Notes: a model not told the origin generated them from the letters alone. Numbered from the stretch's first letter, positions 28,739 to 38,756 are shown. The stretch: 64,000 nt of DNA from Candidatus Nitrosocosmicus arcticus (GCF_007826885.1 NZ_ML675578.1:310001-374000); one strand, 5' to 3'. Numbers and translations are program-made.

Positions 28739-29492
28739 ACTCTTAAAAGATATTATCCCATCCTAGTATTTAGGAATCGATCAACCTGTCAATCCTTACT
28801 TTTAATCGATAATGAATAACTCAAAGAGCATACCCAAAGAATTCTAACTTTGTATCGTCATAAATTCGATATCTCCTACTTACATCCAATCATTCTGAGG
28901 GAGCAGTCTATTCATACTAGTGAATTCCGAAGAGCCTAGTAGTTGGAATGGAATTAGATGACGTAGCCTTTGTCGAGCAATCTTAATTATATGTGATTCC
29001 TGATTAAGCATATTGTTATTGAATATTCTCGAATCTGAATGAAACTAAAAATGAGATTATGTCTTCGGCGCACTATGAGTTTACCTTCACAATGCCGGAA
29101 TGCGATTAAAGAGTTTTACGATGTGATTGATTATTACTGTCATTTTACGGATTATTATATTATGGATTATTATGACTAACTAGGAGGTAATCTTTTTAAG
29201 GTTGTTGAACACTGCAAAGTAATTACGAATGAATAGTCTACTCAAACCATGATCAATCTCAACATACCATAAGGAAATAAACCTCCCCATACTTGGACAT
29301 CCATATTCTCTAGATGTCATAAGGTCTTAAGAAGAGAATTGAATAAAGGTTATTTCCAGATGAAAAAATATACAATTCAAAATTAGTCGCTAGCACCTAT
29401 TAGTAAGAACAATGAACTTGTTTAACCGGTATTTAATGAATGTAAGTTCGATATCAAAGTAAATCTTAAAAAATGACCAAGAGTATTTCAGT
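28739..29492. other. Gene-free stretch, possible remnants
   Basis: A 46-codon plus frame at 29039-29179 (MKLKMRLCLRRTMSLP start, KEFYDVIDYY later) overlaps a second one giving MSSAHYEFTFTMPECD. They may be debris of a START/SRPBCC-like gene, but this is too weak to call. Confidence 0.3.
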
Positions 29493-30116
29493 TTGCATAT
29501 GGGTGAACCCGATCCACTAGTCTTACTTTCAAAACAGGACCTAAAGCTCGGAAGATTAATTAAATCTATAGGAAATTATTCAATTCAGATCCACGATAAT
29601 CTTTTTGAATCATTGCTAAAATCTATAGTCTATCAGCAGCTTGCAAGCAGTGCTGCAAATGCGATATATTCTCGATTCCTACTATATTATGGTGAAACGT
29701 TACCATCTCCGCATCAGATAATTTCGACTCCTGACGCTGTCTTGAGGTTTACAATAGGTCTATCATTCAAGAAGATAGAATATATTAAGAATTTGGCGGC
29801 GAAGATCGTTTCGGGAGAATTAAACATTCATTATTTGCCATGTCTTCAAGACGAAGAAATCATAACTGAATTAGTTAAAGTGAAAGGTATTGGCAGATGG
29901 ACTGCTGAGATGTTTCTTATCTTTTGCTTAAAGCGGGAAGATGTACTTCCATTGGGTGATCTGGGGGTAAAAAAGGCAATACAAAAATTATATAATTTAT
30001 CCGAGTTACCTACTGATGAGTTTATGCTAGAAGCATCTTCGAAATGGAAACCTTATAGAAGTATAGCTACTTGGTATTTGTGGAAATCGATATCTAAATT
30101 TGATTCTATTGGTTAG
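29493..30116 (+). CDS. alkA: DNA-3-methyladenine glycosylase II (AlkA-type HhH-GPD)
   Basis: The 207-residue enzyme removes alkylated bases from DNA in base-excision repair. It has the helix-hairpin-helix motif LVKVKGIGRWTAEMFLIF (131-134 K-G-I-G) and the catalytic Asp156 in LPLGDLGVKKA. An early IVYQQLASSAANAIYSRF helix is the usual AlkA block. It lacks the N-terminal beta domain of Escherichia coli AlkA, as archaeal short forms do. The TTG at 29493 and the ATG at 29499 are both possible starts. It stands alone. Confidence 0.9.
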   Translation: MHMGEPDPLVLLSKQDLKLGRLIKSIGNYSIQIHDNLFESLLKSIVYQQLASSAANAIYSRFLLYYGETLPSPHQIISTPDAVLRFTIGLSFKKIEYIKNLAAKIVSGELNIHYLPCLQDEEIITELVKVKGIGRWTAEMFLIFCLKREDVLPLGDLGVKKAIQKLYNLSELPTDEFMLEASSKWKPYRSIATWYLWKSISKFDSIG

Positions 30117-30262
30117 CGTTTTAGTAAATTCATTATTATGTAGTCAGGTGACCATCACTTAATTTTAAAAACGGTGTTACTTCAAAGTGATCGTAGTCAT
30201 CATAGCTAGATTGGTTGAGGTTGTGAAAAAAGTACTTTTTGTTTTGTGGTCTTAATCTTATT

Positions 30263-30469
30263 TCAGACAACAAATCCGAAGACCTGGGTGTCTTGATACT
30301 CTATAAAATTTAATAGTCCCATTCTCTGACTACACCAAAAGTACATTTTGTTAACATGCTTTAAATGAGGGTCTCCTTTCCATTTTTTGCATTGTTCGAC
30401 CTTGACAAGATCCTTTGATATTTCGTAAATAAGTGAGGGAAAAAGCCGATTACTAATTGGTAAATGCAA
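30263..30469 (-). CDS. Doubtful small protein, 68 residues
   Basis: The frame starts at a TTG (MHLPISNRLFPSLIYEISKD) and has KVEQCKKWKGDPHLKHVNKM followed by YFWCSQRMGLLNFIEYQDTQ. The C-terminal half looks like real protein, but a TATA-like element lies only about 12 bases before the TTG. It may be a remnant of a longer gene. Function unknown. Confidence 0.33.
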   Translation of the reverse strand: MHLPISNRLFPSLIYEISKDLVKVEQCKKWKGDPHLKHVNKMYFWCSQRMGLLNFIEYQDTQVFGFVV

Positions 30470-30627
30470 TCAAGCGTAAATATATTGGCTTTTCAAAAGC
30501 TTGTTTTAATTAGTTTTCTCTGCAGGATAATTTGGAACAATCGGGAGAGAACATTTCTACTATTTTGATCGATAAGTAAACAATTTCCAATACATGTTAA
30601 ATACTTTAATACAAATGTAACAGGGAA

Positions 30628-30801
30628 ATGAATAAACTCTATGTATTTTTGATTTCCACAGTCTTAACATCTTCAATCCTTTTTGCGATGCCTGTGATTT
30701 CCACCTCGCAAGGACAAATTCCAACATCGGATTTACCCATGACTATAATTAATGAAACAAACTCTTCCGGTAATACCGCAGAAGATGCTCAATGCTTATA
30801 A
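30628..30801 (+). CDS. Small secreted protein, 57 residues
   Basis: Found by reading the gap. The frame begins MNKLYVFLISTVLTSSILFA followed by MPVISTSQGQIPTSDLPM: a signal peptide with a short hydrophilic mature part ending EDAQCL. A TATA-like ATACTTTAATA (30601-30611) lies about 22 bases upstream. The mature part is only about 33 residues, so it may be a secreted peptide or a truncated gene. Confidence 0.5.
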   Translation: MNKLYVFLISTVLTSSILFAMPVISTSQGQIPTSDLPMTIINETNSSGNTAEDAQCL

Positions 30802-31257
30802 CATGTCACAAATGGTTCCTCAGTGAAGGCTCTAAATCTCCATATTCCTATATATTTGAATTGCGATAGTTCTTTAAATTAATGTAACTATGTGGTTCCT
30901 CGTGATAATAACTGGTTTCTTCAAATACATAGATATTGCTATATAATACCAATACTTGACAATCTAGTTTATTGGACTTGTAAACACTGTTTGCCAAAAT
31001 AAAGTCATGGACCTACCAGATTGAAAGATATTAGGTAATATGTGAATTTTCTGGCATTTGCACCAAATAAATGTGACCATCTTAACAATTTTTTAACACG
31101 AAAAGTCCAATAATTAGTGAATTAGGGACTTCAATTTTCTCATTACTACGTCAAAAATTTTTATACAACAAATTGTATTCATTGCTGGAATATTCAAAAG
31201 GACTATATTTGTAATTTTTAAGTTAATTTGATATAATTGAACCTGCAATAATAATAC
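30802..31257. other. Gene-free stretch with downstream promoter
   Basis: No gene is seen. A TATA-like GATATAATTG (31230-31239) sits about 23 bases before the ATG at 31258. Confidence 0.35.
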
Positions 31258-31404
31258 ATGAGAGTTGTAAGGTTCAAATATCTACAGAAAAAAGAACCGG
31301 GATTGTCATCATTTCTAAATAATAATGATGTTCTACCATTGACTATCCCTGGATATTCAGTCGCTATTTCATACTCATTTGAATCCATTAATTATTCAAT
31401 ATGA
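31258..31404 (+). CDS. Small protein coupled to the AN1-protease gene, 48 residues
   Basis: A short frame beginning MRVVRFKYLQKKEPGLSSFL and ending SFESINYSI. The start resembles the N-terminal domain start of fumarylacetoacetate-hydrolase proteins (M-R-x-V-R-F), but the rest does not continue as such. Its TGA overlaps the ATG of the following gene (ATGA), so translation is probably coupled. A TATA-like box is correctly placed for a leaderless transcript. It may be a remnant used as a leader or a real small protein. Confidence 0.45.
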   Translation: MRVVRFKYLQKKEPGLSSFLNNNDVLPLTIPGYSVAISYSFESINYSI

Positions 31405-32192
31405 CTACGGAAAGAAAAAAAAATCCTATTCAGTGCTATACCTGTGGATTGGTGGACGGTTTGCCTTTTAGGTGTAATTATTGTAAAGAGTACTTTTGCA
31501 GTACTCATAGAAACCCATTGAGCCATTCATGTCGCTTTCTGCACTCCTACAATAAGCGAAAGCAAGATACGCTCTTTAACGATAAACAAAATGGTAAATT
31601 CGATCTATCTGGTTTAAGATCTATATCTAACTTATTGAATATAAAGACTTCAAAGACTGAACTTATTCATCTTTCAGTAGCTACGGCGCTGGTAATTTGT
31701 GTTGGACTTTCCCTGAATAATTATAGATATTTCTCTTGGCAATTCCTTGCCATTTTTACGAGTGCTTTTCTAGTCCACGAATTGGCCCACAAACTCTTGG
31801 CCCAGTATTATGGCAGCTGGGCAGAATTCAGAGCTGAAATATATGGTCTTATTCTAACAGGAATTTCCGCTCTTCCAATAATGCCCTTTAAGTTCATAGC
31901 GCCCGGAGCAGTGATGGTCAGGATATATGACACATCTAAATTTGGTAGAGTGGCTCTGATCGGACCACTTACAAATTTGACAATGGGTTTTTCATTTTTG
32001 ATATTAAGTTTGACTTATGATTCCTATAATCCTTACTTCACTGTCGGCGCTTCGTTTAATGGCTGGATCGCGATGTTTAATCTAATACCCATGGGAGTCT
32101 TAGATGGACAAAAGATTTTTGATTGGAATAAAGTGGTATGGGGTGCTGCTATGGCAGCTGCTATGGGTCTTTTTATTATTGGATATCTTTAG
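31401..32192 (+). CDS. AN1 zinc finger fused to a site-2-protease (M50) domain
   Basis: The 263-residue protein begins with an AN1-type zinc finger: ligands Cys12, Cys15, Cys25, Cys28, Cys33, His36, His42 and Cys44 (CYTCGLVDGLPFRCNYCKEY, then FCSTHRNPLSHSC). Residues about 88-263 form a polytopic M50 metalloprotease: HELAH at 126-130 gives the two histidine ligands and catalytic Glu, and MGVLDGQKIFD near 233 supplies the third zinc ligand. Site-2 proteases cut membrane-embedded substrates, often for stress signalling; AN1 fingers bind ubiquitin-like or misfolded-protein partners. The fusion suggests recruitment of a cytoplasmic partner to the protease. It is in an ATGA overlap with the 48-codon frame upstream. 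Confidence 0.9.
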   Translation: MTTERKKNPIQCYTCGLVDGLPFRCNYCKEYFCSTHRNPLSHSCRFLHSYNKRKQDTLFNDKQNGKFDLSGLRSISNLLNIKTSKTELIHLSVATALVICVGLSLNNYRYFSWQFLAIFTSAFLVHELAHKLLAQYYGSWAEFRAEIYGLILTGISALPIMPFKFIAPGAVMVRIYDTSKFGRVALIGPLTNLTMGFSFLILSLTYDSYNPYFTVGASFNGWIAMFNLIPMGVLDGQKIFDWNKVVWGAAMAAAMGLFIIGYL

Positions 32193-32789
32193 CAAGTGAT
32201 TTGACCGTGATTTTCAGTCATAATTTTATATGAACAGCAGATTGAAAACTTGTTTGTTATTGATGAATACATTCAATATTGGAGTAATTCCTTCATTTCC
32301 TTGATTTTGGCCTCCAAATCACAATATAATCTAAAAGTATCTCAGCTTGGTTGAAACTCTCAGATATTACCCACCAATAGACCTACCCACTAGGATTGTA
32401 CCTTTTCGGACGAATTAATTAAGTTGCTTATTGATATTGTCTAAGAACTATTTACTAGTTTTTGGACCACTTAGATCTGTCAACTTTTTTCAATGTAATT
32501 TGAAAGTCCGTATTATTCTATAACATTGTGTTCCTCTTGTCAATCGTATTTGGTTATTGATTTTTGTTTGTATAGTAAATATACAACTTGCAATTACAAA
32601 ACGTTTAAGGAAATTCGTATGCACGTATCAAAAAGACCTTTGTATCAAAAGTGATAGTTATTTTGATGAGGTGTTAACTTTTGTTATTGATCACCAAAAA
32701 CCTTATTAATTGTATCGATGTATAATAAATTATAATATCAGTTATAGTAGAACCCATAATAAATATGACCATATTCAAAAAAATGATCA
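32193..32789. other. Gene-free stretch
   Basis: No gene, repeat or RNA is recognised in this AT-rich gap. Confidence 0.4.
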
Positions 32790-33450
32790 TACAGTTCAAG
32801 GATCAGAAAAATAAGTGATATTGATGTCCCTTATCTTGAAATATTTATTGGTGATTAGTATCCTACTAGGGAAAAAGGTATTCCTGTTGATCCCGATTCA
32901 ATAAAGAACCGGATTCAAAATGTTCTATTCCATGATAAACCCAAATATGACGAAAAGGTTACATCAATGATCTCTGACTACATAAATGTGATTAAGGTCT
33001 TAATTCAAATTGCAAACGAACGAGGCATTTCGGATTCTGAGATATACTCTAGATTGAATTGTGATATTGAGAACAAAATCGTAAATTCAGACCGTAGGGA
33101 AAAAACAAGATGCGTAAAGGATTTGATTTAGGAAAGTTATTGTAAGAAAGATCCAACGAATTAGATATGGTGAAGATAAACAAATTAATAGCAGTAACGA
33201 TATCTTTGATAATGCATTTGATTTTTCTAGAATTACGGTAAATGGGTTGATTAAACAAGCTACGAGGACACTTGTATCAAATGCAAATTTTGATATGTAT
33301 AAAGGATTTATCGGAAAACAACATTATTGTACCACTTTACAAACTGTCGAGACCCACCTACCTTTTCAGCAAATGTTTGATTCTATGGTAATATTCATGA
33401 ACATTTGGGAAAAGGGTAGGTATCATATCGTTTTATTCAAATGCGATTAA
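32790..33450 (+). pseudogene. Unrecognised gene broken by a stop and a frame change
   Basis: One frame gives SDIDVPYLEIFIGD, a TAG at 32856-32858, and then 90 codons including VDPDSIKNRIQNVLFHDKPK and IQIANERGISDSEIYSRL up to a stop at 33131. An adjacent frame takes over with RKIQRIRYGEDKQINSSND, DFSRITVNGLIKQATRTLV and ends at 33450. Neither half has a normal start. The text is strongly protein-like and resembles a helical DNA-binding or regulatory protein, but no family is recognised. Confidence 0.5.
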
Positions 33451-33659
33451 ATAAACGGTAATTTAGTTTAAAGTCCGTTTGGAGTAACTTAATTCAGAGT
33501 GAAGAAATAATCTTCAAGTAATTTGAGTTCGATGTCCCACTACGGTAGACCATTCTGCTTTCTTTAATTAACCTGCTACTCTCCTGCTACTTACTTGCCG
33601 GAGGACGCAAATTGATTAAATTGCAAATTCTTAATAACAATATTGATGATATAGTTTCC

Positions 33660-34358
33660 ATGACAAACAGCCAATTTTTTTCGATTTTAGTTATCTCGAT
33701 GATGACGACAGTTTTTGCGAGCGCTTTAGCAATTTCGAGTGTAAATTTTCTTGCTTCTGCAACATCATCCCTAGGTCAATCGATTCAACAAAGCCAACAG
33801 GAACTTCAATCGACTATAAATAGCCAAGTCCAGCAATCGATTACAGATACTATTAACAACATAAACAATAGTAATGATTCAAGTGTTGGGAACATCACGA
33901 GCAATCAACCACAAAATATTACAGGTTCTTCAACTAATGTGATAAAAGGAGGTATTACGAGCTTACAGCATGACCCGTTGGATAATACAACTACCTGGAT
34001 AGTAGGAGGTGTATATAGGATGGAAAATCTTAGTTCGGAAGCTCCAACATTTAATGCATCATTCTATATGGTAAAGACAGATGGTAATTCTTCTCATTCT
34101 CATGAAATTTATGATTTCTTCTTAATCACTCCGTCAACTGATAGTGCAATCGGTAATTCGGCACACTTTAATGGTACAACAACTGTAACCATGAGAGATG
34201 GACTGGTAAGTAATGTACCAACAAATATTACCTTGCTGGGTGACAATGCCATTAGTATTTGGTTGGACCCATCTAAGGTCAATAATCATTTTGGAGATTC
34301 ACCCATTTATGGAACACAGAAATTAAAATGTGTGGATTCTCCTGCATACTGTAAATGA
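33660..34358 (+). CDS. Secreted protein with a beta-rich C-terminal domain
   Basis: Using ATG 33660 (an upstream TTG at 33612 is less fitting), a signal peptide begins MTNSQFFSILVISMMTTVFA. A low-complexity Ser/Gln/Asn segment (QQSQQELQSTINSQVQQSIT) follows, and then a domain with TWIVGGVYRME, SFYMVKTDGNSSHSHEIYDF, and two cysteines at the very end (KLKCVDSPAYCK). The histidine pair in HSHEIYDF could bind metal. It is probably extracellular, with many N-glycosylation sites. Family not recognised by name; a hairpin follows 38 bases after the stop. Confidence 0.65.
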   Translation: MTNSQFFSILVISMMTTVFASALAISSVNFLASATSSLGQSIQQSQQELQSTINSQVQQSITDTINNINNSNDSSVGNITSNQPQNITGSSTNVIKGGITSLQHDPLDNTTTWIVGGVYRMENLSSEAPTFNASFYMVKTDGNSSHSHEIYDFFLITPSTDSAIGNSAHFNGTTTVTMRDGLVSNVPTNITLLGDNAISIWLDPSKVNNHFGDSPIYGTQKLKCVDSPAYCK

Positions 34359-34395
34359 GTTAAAAGTAGTCGGCATGCCTCAACTTAACACTAGA

Positions 34396-34417
34396 CTGTT
34401 CATTATTACATGAACAG
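34396..34417 (+). terminator. Perfect 8-bp hairpin after the secreted protein gene
   Basis: CTGTTCAT and ATGAACAG pair perfectly around a 6-base loop. It could terminate transcription or stabilise the 3' end. A T-run is not adjacent, so its role is open. Confidence 0.4.
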
Positions 34418-34972
34418 AGCCTTTCTTAGTGTAATTTAAGTTCATTTTCTCATGTATTATCGTGACCTAGGATGCGTTTTCCCTAAGTCAGAAATACAGA
34501 ATTAAGAAACGTCGTATTCGGAAGCCGTTCGGATACTGATTCAAACGAAGAGTTAATGAATTTGATAGATTGAATGTATTAAATATGATTATGGCCTTTA
34601 TGACCTATCTAGTATTTGCGATTTGGATATCGTTGATTTAAGATAATAGTTTATCTGAAAACATTGTTGGAATTTGTATCCGTGCTCATATACTCATACT
34701 ACAGGAAGCAAGCTGACTTCTTCAAAACACGGGGTCCTTTCTGATTCAGTTTATTTGAACGTCAGTTTCTAGAATAATCTACTAACTAAAAAAAATATTC
34801 CTATGAAATCAACCGTAGATTATATCAATAATTTAATCACATTCATTTCACTTCTAACTACCATCCCTTTCAGGAATGAGTATTTAGACTTGATTGTAGA
34901 GAATAGATAGTTTGACTAGTTCTATAGCTTCCCCCAATGTATGAGAATACATGATTCATATTTTTCCAATAC
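34418..34972. other. Gene-free stretch
   Basis: An 18-residue hydrophobic frame (34585-34641, MIMAFMTYLVFAIWISLI) is the only candidate, and it is too short to support. Confidence 0.35.
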
Positions 34973-34981
34973 ATTATATAC
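34973..34981 (+). promoter_or_regulatory. TATA box of the CorA-like gene
   Basis: ATTATATAC is centred 27 bases before the TTG at 35004, so transcript start and translation start coincide. This supports TTG as the true start. Confidence 0.6.
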
Positions 34982-35003
34982 TAAATAGACTATTGTATAT
35001 CGA

Positions 35004-35987
35004 TTGGAATTGGATTTTCCTAATTATGTTAACGGTTTGGAAATAATCACTAATCAAGATCTGTTATGGGTTTACTTGGAAAGACCCACAAGAGACAAAA
35101 TGGATATTGTATCCAAAAATTTTCCTATTCATGAGTTGAATATCGAAGATTGTTTATCAAAAAATCAACTCCCAAAGATTGATAGATATGACGATCATAT
35201 CTTTGTCATACTTCAATTTCCAACTTCTCTGAAAGAAAGAGCTGCCCCAAACTTTACGCAGCTCTCTTTGTTTATAGGTAAAGATTATCTAATATCGATT
35301 ACTCAGGGTGATCTCTATCCATTAACTGAACTATTTAGAACTTGTAAAAGCGGAGACCAGAAGATCAGGAGTAATTTCATGGGCGGATCTCCTGGATACC
35401 TATTACATTCAATCATGGATACTTTGGTTGATAATTTACTTCATATATTAATGAAAATTATTGGAAACTTAGACGACATAGAAGATGAAGTGTTTGATGA
35501 TAAAGTGGCAAATGCTAAGGAAATATCTATCCTCAGGAGAGAAATTACAACGCTTCGCAGAATAGTCCTGCCGTTAAAACGAATCTTGTTAGAAATCACA
35601 TCCAGAGACGTTAAAAGATTTTCAAGCAACCCGGAGGAGGAAGATCTAATTGATTATTTTGACGACATTAACGATCATATATCAAAGGTACTTGAAGCCC
35701 TTGACGAGTCAAAGGAAACTATTGAAATTTACAAAGATACCGATAATATGTTGAATTCTGAAAAAACAAATAAAATTCTAAGCTTTCTAACGATATTGTT
35801 TACACTATCAATTCCAATTACTGTAGCAGGGACTTTCTATGGAATGAACATAGTTATTCCAGGCAGTGTCAATCAGTCAGAAAACATTATCGATTATTTT
35901 CCCCTTATTTTGACTGCATCGCTTTCGTCGTTGGCTGCAGGAATTATGATATATTACTTTAGAAAGCTAGGATGGATCAGTTCATAG
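35004..35987 (+). CDS. corA: CorA-type Mg2+/Co2+ channel
   Basis: The 327-residue protein has a cytoplasmic alpha/beta domain, a long helical stalk (residues about 130-255, rich in acidic residues) and two C-terminal transmembrane helices joined by the GMN selectivity loop (YGMN, residues 279-282). Pentameric CorA channels admit Mg2+ or other divalent cations. The start is TTG with a TATA box 27 bases upstream. The C-terminal tail is short (FRKLGWISS). A small minus-strand gene overlaps its last 11 bases. Cation preference is not known. Confidence 0.92.
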   Translation: MELDFPNYVNGLEIITNQDLLWVYLERPTRDKMDIVSKNFPIHELNIEDCLSKNQLPKIDRYDDHIFVILQFPTSLKERAAPNFTQLSLFIGKDYLISITQGDLYPLTELFRTCKSGDQKIRSNFMGGSPGYLLHSIMDTLVDNLLHILMKIIGNLDDIEDEVFDDKVANAKEISILRREITTLRRIVLPLKRILLEITSRDVKRFSSNPEEEDLIDYFDDINDHISKVLEALDESKETIEIYKDTDNMLNSEKTNKILSFLTILFTLSIPITVAGTFYGMNIVIPGSVNQSENIIDYFPLILTASLSSLAAGIMIYYFRKLGWISS

Positions 35988-36252
35988 GGCCATCTGCGGG
36001 ATCCCCATTTTTTACCATCAGTATTGACTTGAGATGAATGAATCTTTTGATGGGCATATCAGATCTAGGTGTATGGAAGATAATATTTATCTTCCCTATT
36101 TCATCATTTGTTAAATTCCAACCAATACTTTCCCTGTTCTCATTCATTAGTATTTTATGAACGATTTCTAGATTGGTAATTATATTTTTATTTCGTATTA
36201 GAAAATTAAGTGTAACGTGGCTGGATGTTATTTTGGGGTTCAGTGTAATCAT
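35977..36252 (-). CDS. Small hypothetical protein, 91 residues
   Basis: Not recognised. The frame opens with MITLNPKITSSHVTLNFLIR and has NLEIVHKILMNENRESIGWN and IGKINIIFHTPRSDMPIKRF. The composition is typical of a soluble alpha/beta protein. It overlaps the CorA gene end tail-to-tail by 11 bases. No promoter was defined. Confidence 0.45.
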   Translation of the reverse strand: MITLNPKITSSHVTLNFLIRNKNIITNLEIVHKILMNENRESIGWNLTNDEIGKINIIFHTPRSDMPIKRFIHLKSILMVKNGDPADGPMN

Positions 36253-36643
36253 TCAATAATGTTCGAGCTTCAACTAAAAATATTCTTCAAAACAGTCTTC
36301 CACAAATATGAAATACAATTGTCGATATTTATAAAGGACTGATATCTAAGTTGATTTTTATTATTGATCTTCTAATAGTGTAGTTATGATTGGGTATGCA
36401 TTCTGAAGGGAATAATTGTGGTAATCATTTAGTTAGTTCGAATCTTCCGTTAGTTTCTCATCCTTTTAAGAATTCTTGCAATTTTTTGAGTATGAGGCAA
36501 GGTTGATGAAATAAATATATTAGTTTAGATAAAATACCAATTTATTACCTATGACAACATCTATAATCCGATTAAAATAATGAGATTCATAAGTTTGTAC
36601 GTAGGATTGAGATTATTTCAAGTAAGGATCAAAGTTTCGATGT
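36253..36643. other. Gene-free divergent region
   Basis: No gene; the sequence GTTAGTTCGAATCTTCC at about 36431 looks like a tRNA T-arm core but no cloverleaf forms around it. Confidence 0.4.
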
Positions 36644-38074
36644 ATGAATGAAAAGAATTCTCAAAAGGATGCATGGATTGCACTCGCGATCCTTAGCAGC
36701 CTAGCACTAATAACTATGTATGGTGAAACTATGTTGATCCCTGCTATCCCATATCTAATAGATGATTTTAAGATATCATATAACACATCGTCTTGGATAT
36801 TAACAGCCTATCTAATTGCTGGTGCAGTGATGACTCCAATTATAGGTAAACTTTCGGACATTTATGGGAAGAAAAAGATATTGATGAATGTAATCGTGAT
36901 ATATTCTTTGGGGAGTTTGCTAGGAGGATTGTCTAATGATATCTTTATGATGATAATATCCCGGGTAATACAGGGAATTGGCCTAGCTATGTTTCCTGTT
37001 GCTTTTGCAATTATTAGAGAGAAATTCCCACCTGAAAAACTTGCGATAGGTCAAGGAATTTTTACTGCAGTTTTTTCCGCAGGTGCTGTAGTTGGTCTTG
37101 GATTGGGGGCAACCATTGTTGAATATTTTAGTTGGCATATGACTTTCCTCTCAATAGTTCCATTAATGATAATATTATTGATTGTGGTACTTCGGGGGGT
37201 TCGAATTGATTCGGAAAAACTCATTACAAGAATACGAGCTAGTATAGATATAACCGGGACTTTGGTGTTGGTAGGTATAGTTTCAACTTTCCTCACGGGT
37301 TTGACGTTATTACCAAATTCTATTTCTGGTCCAAACAACAATCACCTGGGAATAATTTTAGCTCTGTTCGTAATCTCTATAGCCCTTTTACCATTGTTCA
37401 TTTTCACACAGAAAAGGGCTCAGTCCCCAATCATTGATCTTAGTTTGTTGAAAGATATTATTCTTTTTCCTACTAATATATTGATAATGAGCATTGGGGC
37501 TGCTTTTTTCATAATATATCAGACTTTGCCAATCTTGATACAGAGCCCTACTCCACTCGGATTCGGTGGCGGGCCTGTAGCCACTGCAAGTGTGCAGCTT
37601 CCATTCATGGTATTGTCATTTGTTATTTCAGTCTTGTCCGGATTTTTAATATCTAAAATAGGTAACATAAAGCCAACCTTGATCGGAAGTATCATTAGTA
37701 CTTTTGGCTTCATTCTGCTCTCTATTTATCATCCATCTGAACTTGTGATATCGTTAGAACTTTGTATTATCGCAATAGGATTGGCGTTCGCAGAAATAGG
37801 TGCTTTTAATATCTCATTGGTATCTGCACCTTTAAACCAGAGTGGTACGGCATTAGGGATCACAATGTTGTTATTTTTGATTGGCATGTCATTAGGTCCG
37901 GCCATTTCTGGTATCTATTTAGAGAGCTTTAGATCCACGGTTGACAATACAAATGAATCTTATCCAACTTCGCTCGCTTATGATTTGATCTTTGTAACTG
38001 CCGTTTTAATCTCAATATTGTCTGTGATACTCACGCTGTTCATAACAAAGAAGCTAGTTAGTAAGACAATCTAA
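36644..38074 (+). CDS. MFS drug-efflux-type transporter (DHA2-like, 14 helices)
   Basis: The 476-residue membrane protein has about 14 hydrophobic helices, the size and helix count of the DHA2 branch of the major facilitator superfamily. Motif A is seen as GKLSDIYGKKK after helix 2, RVIQGIG in helix 4, and the antiporter motif-C region as GAVVGLGLGATIVEYFSW in helix 5. It would export small molecules by proton antiport. The substrate cannot be assigned. It is not in an operon; the ATG at 36644 precedes NSQKDAWIALAILSSLALIT. Confidence 0.9.
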   Translation: MNEKNSQKDAWIALAILSSLALITMYGETMLIPAIPYLIDDFKISYNTSSWILTAYLIAGAVMTPIIGKLSDIYGKKKILMNVIVIYSLGSLLGGLSNDIFMMIISRVIQGIGLAMFPVAFAIIREKFPPEKLAIGQGIFTAVFSAGAVVGLGLGATIVEYFSWHMTFLSIVPLMIILLIVVLRGVRIDSEKLITRIRASIDITGTLVLVGIVSTFLTGLTLLPNSISGPNNNHLGIILALFVISIALLPLFIFTQKRAQSPIIDLSLLKDIILFPTNILIMSIGAAFFIIYQTLPILIQSPTPLGFGGGPVATASVQLPFMVLSFVISVLSGFLISKIGNIKPTLIGSIISTFGFILLSIYHPSELVISLELCIIAIGLAFAEIGAFNISLVSAPLNQSGTALGITMLLFLIGMSLGPAISGIYLESFRSTVDNTNESYPTSLAYDLIFVTAVLISILSVILTLFITKKLVSKTI

Positions 38075-38347
38075 TTTCCAAGTTCGGGACCCTACTTGGC
38101 TCAATATTTGTATGATTAAAAAACCTGGAATAATAGTAATACTAACCTGCGTTGCGTAATGATAACTTCATTAATAACATGAATAGTTAAATATCTAGAT
38201 AGAAATTAATAATCCTACCCTTTTACTATCTTACAATACATGCATTAGGGTGTGTAATGAATTTTTTATGAGAAATCTGACATTGTTTTTATGGCTGAGA
38301 TCAAATAGAATCTAATTTGTAGAGGATCCATGGAATTAGATGGAATG

Positions 38348-38355
38348 TATATAAA
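38348..38355 (+). promoter_or_regulatory. TATA box of the minimal HExxH protease gene
   Basis: TATATAAA is centred about 30 bases before the TTG at 38382 and supports that start as nearly leaderless. Confidence 0.55.
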
Positions 38356-38381
38356 TTCCCACAACAATTAGACATTACCTT

Positions 38382-38756
38382 TTGAAAAGAGAACTTGATG
38401 ATATTTTTAAAGCATATATTGTACAACTAATTATTGACAAAAAAACGGAACAGGCATTAGAGAGTTTAAGTCGATTTTATGAGATTAGACCACCCGAGAT
38501 CGTTGTTGGTACGATCAAAGGAAAGAGAAGGACCGTATACGCAGTGTATGTTCAAAGGGAATGTAAAATATATTGTATAAATTCAGAGATTTTTTACAAT
38601 CCCTTCATAATAATGCACGAGTTCTATCATCATTTGCGAACCACGGCAGGAGTTCATAAGGGATCGGAAAAACATGCTAATATGTATGCTAGAGGCTTTA
38701 TTGATTCTTATAAGACTATCCTTAACGAGATCGGGCAGAAAGATGAGAATCTATAG
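38382..38756 (+). CDS. Small HExxH metallopeptidase-like protein
   Basis: The 124-residue protein holds a zinc-protease helix IMHEFYHHL with His79, Glu80 and His83, and a following helix GSEKHANMYARGFID with Glu96 as the probable third ligand, as in ImmA/IrrE- and SprT-like gluzincins. Its length is close to the minimum for such a fold. An upstream helical part (DDIFKAYIVQLIIDKKTEQA) precedes it. Soluble. It could cleave a repressor or a protein partner; no target gene is adjacent. Start TTG with TATA box upstream. Confidence 0.72.
   Translation: MKRELDDIFKAYIVQLIIDKKTEQALESLSRFYEIRPPEIVVGTIKGKRRTVYAVYVQRECKIYCINSEIFYNPFIIMHEFYHHLRTTAGVHKGSEKHANMYARGFIDSYKTILNEIGQKDENL

Noticed and set aside
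36431-36450. tRNA-like T-arm sequence
   Set aside because: Only the GTTCGAATC core is present; no acceptor or anticodon stem pairs around it.
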